14,737 bases of DNA, taken from JAVXNW01 sp036645575. GTDB taxonomy: Bacteria > Bacillota > Clostridia > Christensenellales > Aristaeellaceae. Shown here piece after piece: positions 13,074-14,737 of this stretch; within the stretch, counting starts at the first letter, position 1; the number at the start of each line of letters is the position of its first letter. Location: assembly GCA_036645575.1 (NCBI GenBank), contig JAVXNW010000063.1, forward strand, positions 1 through 14,737, given 5' to 3'. The translations under genes and the position numbers were made by a program. The notes under the pieces are model-generated. The model was not told where the DNA came from and did not search any database. It was given only the letters and a program-made list of their open reading frames with translations.

Positions 13074-14557
13074 GACGGCTGCTTTTTTTAGGGCTAGCGT
13101 CTGTTCTGTTGCTCGCACCGGGCTTCGCGCGCGCGCAGGCGCTCCTAGAGGCGGCCGTTTTGCGCGCCGACACGCAGGTCTACGCCGATACGGAGAAGGC
13201 GCGCGCGCTGGGCGAATTGGAGGCGGGCACGCGCATTGAGGTGGTGTCGGTTGAGGGCGCGTGGGTCAAGATACGGTACCTGTTGAAGGATGGGTATGTG
13301 GCGCTTGACAGGATCGCGCCCGCGACGGACGACCGGGCAAACGTGGGCGCAGGGCCAACGCTGCTCGGGCGCACGGTGTATGTGACGTGCGAAACGACGC
13401 TGCAAAACGCGCTGGGCGAGCCGGTCAAGCTTGCGGTAGGCGACCAAGTGACGCTGCTGGGGATCATGGGCGAGCGGGCGGAAGTAATGCGAAAGGGGCA
13501 CTCGGGAACGGTTCCGATCGCGTCGCTCGCGGTAGACCAGGCGCTTTTGTATGGGCTGGGCTTGCCGGGCGACTCCATTGAAGCATTGCAGACGCGGCTT
13601 GAGTCGCTTGGGTACTTTGACGGCGTGCCGGACGGCGTTTTTTCGGTCGAGACGGCGGACGCGGTTTTGCGGTTCCGGGCGGAAGCCGGACTTACGGACG
13701 CATTTCAAATCGACGCGGCGTTTGAGAAAGCGCTTAATGCAGCGGATGCGCCGGCATCGCCGATCCGGGAAAGGACGCTTCGGATCGGCGACACTGGGGG
13801 CGCGGTGAAGCGGCTTCAGGCGCGATTGGTCGCCAAGACGTATCTTGTGGACACGCCGCGCGGGCATTACGATAGCCTGACGGCGCAGGCGGTGCGGCTG
13901 TACCAGTCGATGGAGGGACTGGCGGAGACAGGCACGGCGACCCCGCAGACGCTGGCGCGATTGTTTTCGAGCGAGGCGCGCAAGCTCCCGCGCAATTTGA
14001 TCCCCGCGTCGCGGGAGACGGCGCAGTATTTGCCAGGTGGCGTGGTGAATGTGGACTGGTGGACGAGCGGCATTCAGCAGATATTTGCCAAAGGGACGGT
14101 TGCGCAGATCACGGACATCGCGACGGGGCTGAGCTGGTACGAGGTGCGGCGGGGCGGATCGAGTCACGCGGACGTGCAGCCGCTGACGGAAGGCGACACG
14201 GCGAACTTTCAGGCGGCGGTCGGCGGCAAGTGGAACTGGTCGCGGCGGGCGATCTGGGTGACGGTTGAGGGAGTGCGCTACGCGGCGTCGATGAACTGCA
14301 TGCCGCACGGAAACGGCGCGATTGCGGACAACAACTTCCCGGGTCATCACTGCGTGCACTTTTTAAATAGCCGAACGCACGGCGGCGACAACCTGGATGA
14401 AGCGCACCAAATGTGCGTGAATGTCGCGGCGAATACGGACTACGTAACCGCCGGTTCAGTAGACTGGCAAGCGCTGTACGCGCCAGACGCGCAAGCAGCG
14501 CCGGACGCAGAAACGCCCGGCACTGCGGTGCCGGGCTACGCTCACGCGGGTGATTGA
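13070..14557 (+). CDS. Secreted peptidoglycan-binding protein with SH3-like domains
   Basis: This 495-residue exported cell-wall protein starts, by best judgement, at the TTG at 13070. The frame is open much further upstream (for example ATG at 12863), but those codons encode no recognisable domain, whereas the TTG gives a clean signal peptide: MRR, hydrophobic residues 4-17, cleavage near ARA-QA (residue 22). Residues about 27-84 and 100-152 are two SH3b-like units. Residues about 165-222 and 237-300 are two PG_binding_1 units (for example LQTRLESLGYFDGVPDGVF, and IGDTGGAVKRLQARL). Residues about 326-452 form a conserved C-terminal domain with HADVQPLT (His366, Asp368), MPHGNG (His413), GHHCVHFLNSRTHG (His426, His427, Cys428, His430, His437) and DEAHQ (Asp443, His446). 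I remember this domain from Firmicute wall proteins; the His/Asp/Cys set suggests a hydrolase or metal site, unproven. Confidence 0.85.
   Translation: MRRLLFLGLASVLLLAPGFARAQALLEAAVLRADTQVYADTEKARALGELEAGTRIEVVSVEGAWVKIRYLLKDGYVALDRIAPATDDRANVGAGPTLLGRTVYVTCETTLQNALGEPVKLAVGDQVTLLGIMGERAEVMRKGHSGTVPIASLAVDQALLYGLGLPGDSIEALQTRLESLGYFDGVPDGVFSVETADAVLRFRAEAGLTDAFQIDAAFEKALNAADAPASPIRERTLRIGDTGGAVKRLQARLVAKTYLVDTPRGHYDSLTAQAVRLYQSMEGLAETGTATPQTLARLFSSEARKLPRNLIPASRETAQYLPGGVVNVDWWTSGIQQIFAKGTVAQITDIATGLSWYEVRRGGSSHADVQPLTEGDTANFQAAVGGKWNWSRRAIWVTVEGVRYAASMNCMPHGNGAIADNNFPGHHCVHFLNSRTHGGDNLDEAHQMCVNVAANTDYVTAGSVDWQALYAPDAQAAPDAETPGTAVPGYAHAGD
14515..14536 (+). repeat. 9-bp hairpin inside the last codons of the secreted protein
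   Basis: GCCCGGCAC (14515-14523) and GTGCCGGGC (14528-14536) are perfect complements with a 4-base loop, 21 bp before the end of the coding sequence. With the hairpin at 14562-14587 it forms a two-stem 3' end. Confidence 0.6.
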
Positions 14558-14561
14558 ACGC

Positions 14562-14587
14562 GGAGGTGGGGCTTCTCGCCCCCCTCC
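14562..14587 (+). terminator. GC-rich stem-loop after the secreted protein gene
   Basis: GGAGG-T-GGGGC (14562-14572) pairs with GCCCCCCTCC (14578-14587) with one bulged T and a 5-base loop, starting 5 bp after the stop codon. A T-run is lacking, so termination may be incomplete; mRNA protection is an alternative. Confidence 0.45.
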
Positions 14588-14645
14588 ACACCACCCCCTC
14601 GAGCCGTACGCCCTTGCTGTGGCATTCGCGCCCCTCGTCCCAACC

Positions 14646-14725
14646 CTTGCGTGAGCAAGAATGTCGTCAAGGCTTCAAGCCTTGCGGGAGCCGGCGGCGG
14701 CGCCGGTCGCTTGTCGCAACAAGCG
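14646..14725. other. Cluster of four successive inverted repeats at the right edge, no gene seen
   Basis: Four hairpins follow one another without a coding frame: CTTGC/GCAAG (14646-14659), CAAGGCTT/AAGCCTTG with a single-base centre (14668-14684), CCGGCG/CGCCGG (14691-14706) and CGCTTGT/ACAAGCG (14708-14725). The region may be a structured RNA or an intergenic repeat whose remainder is beyond the window. In 14588-14645 I see nothing. Confidence 0.35.
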
Positions 14726-14737
14726 AAATCCTTCGAG

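Noticed and set aside
13145..14359. 404-residue minus-strand open frame
   Set aside because: Antisense to the peptidoglycan-binding protein, extremely arginine-rich, no signal of a real protein.

Overview
The window looks like chromosomal DNA of a GC-rich member of the Bacillota, probably a Clostridia-type anaerobe. The evidence is purine-rich AGGAG-type ribosome binding sites before most genes, TTGACA/TATAAT-type promoters with exact 17-bp spacers, GTG and TTG starts, and proteins of familiar Firmicute families. The lineage call is an inference, since there is no rRNA or taxonomic marker here. The high GC content produces many long antisense shadow frames, which were discarded. No stretch longer than 300 bases lacks a gene, and no tRNA, rRNA, CRISPR array, transposase or phage structural gene was seen.

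Left end, plus strand (1-1500): a 63-residue protein with eight cysteines in an internal repeat, then a complete Xer-type tyrosine recombinase of 358 residues. The recombinase has its own promoter, and that promoter's -10 box lies inside a long near-perfect inverted repeat. A 19-bp stem-loop follows the gene.

Second region, minus strand (1510-6180): a three-gene ABC importer of the ferric/organophosphate (FbpABC/AfuABC-like) type. The gene order is secreted binding protein, fused two-domain permease, ATPase, transcribed from a near-consensus promoter. Between binding protein and permease lie three inverted repeats in 222 bp that probably set the protein ratio. The ATPase gene runs into a 46-bp tandem repeat that copies its own last codons.

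Third region, minus strand (6232-10690): an apparent three-gene operon. It encodes a 271-residue protein with a two-helix membrane hairpin, an actin/Hsp70-fold ATPase that has no Hsp70 substrate domain but a glycine-rich membrane hairpin, and a YjgR/DUF853 HerA-like ATPase. The first two genes overlap by 4 bp. This is the most likely place for an undescribed system: a nucleotide-driven membrane-associated machine with a pumping-type ATPase beside it. Its function cannot be read from sequence.

Fourth region (10698-12253), minus strand: a DMT/EamA-family exporter and a GNAT acetyltransferase in one operon, ended by a textbook intrinsic terminator. Its promoter is back to back with a plus-strand promoter.

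Right end, plus strand (12256-14737): a 181-residue soluble protein of unknown function, a secreted peptidoglycan-binding protein (signal peptide, two SH3-like units, two PG_binding_1 units, a conserved His/Cys/Asp-rich C-terminal domain), and a tail of successive hairpins running to the edge.
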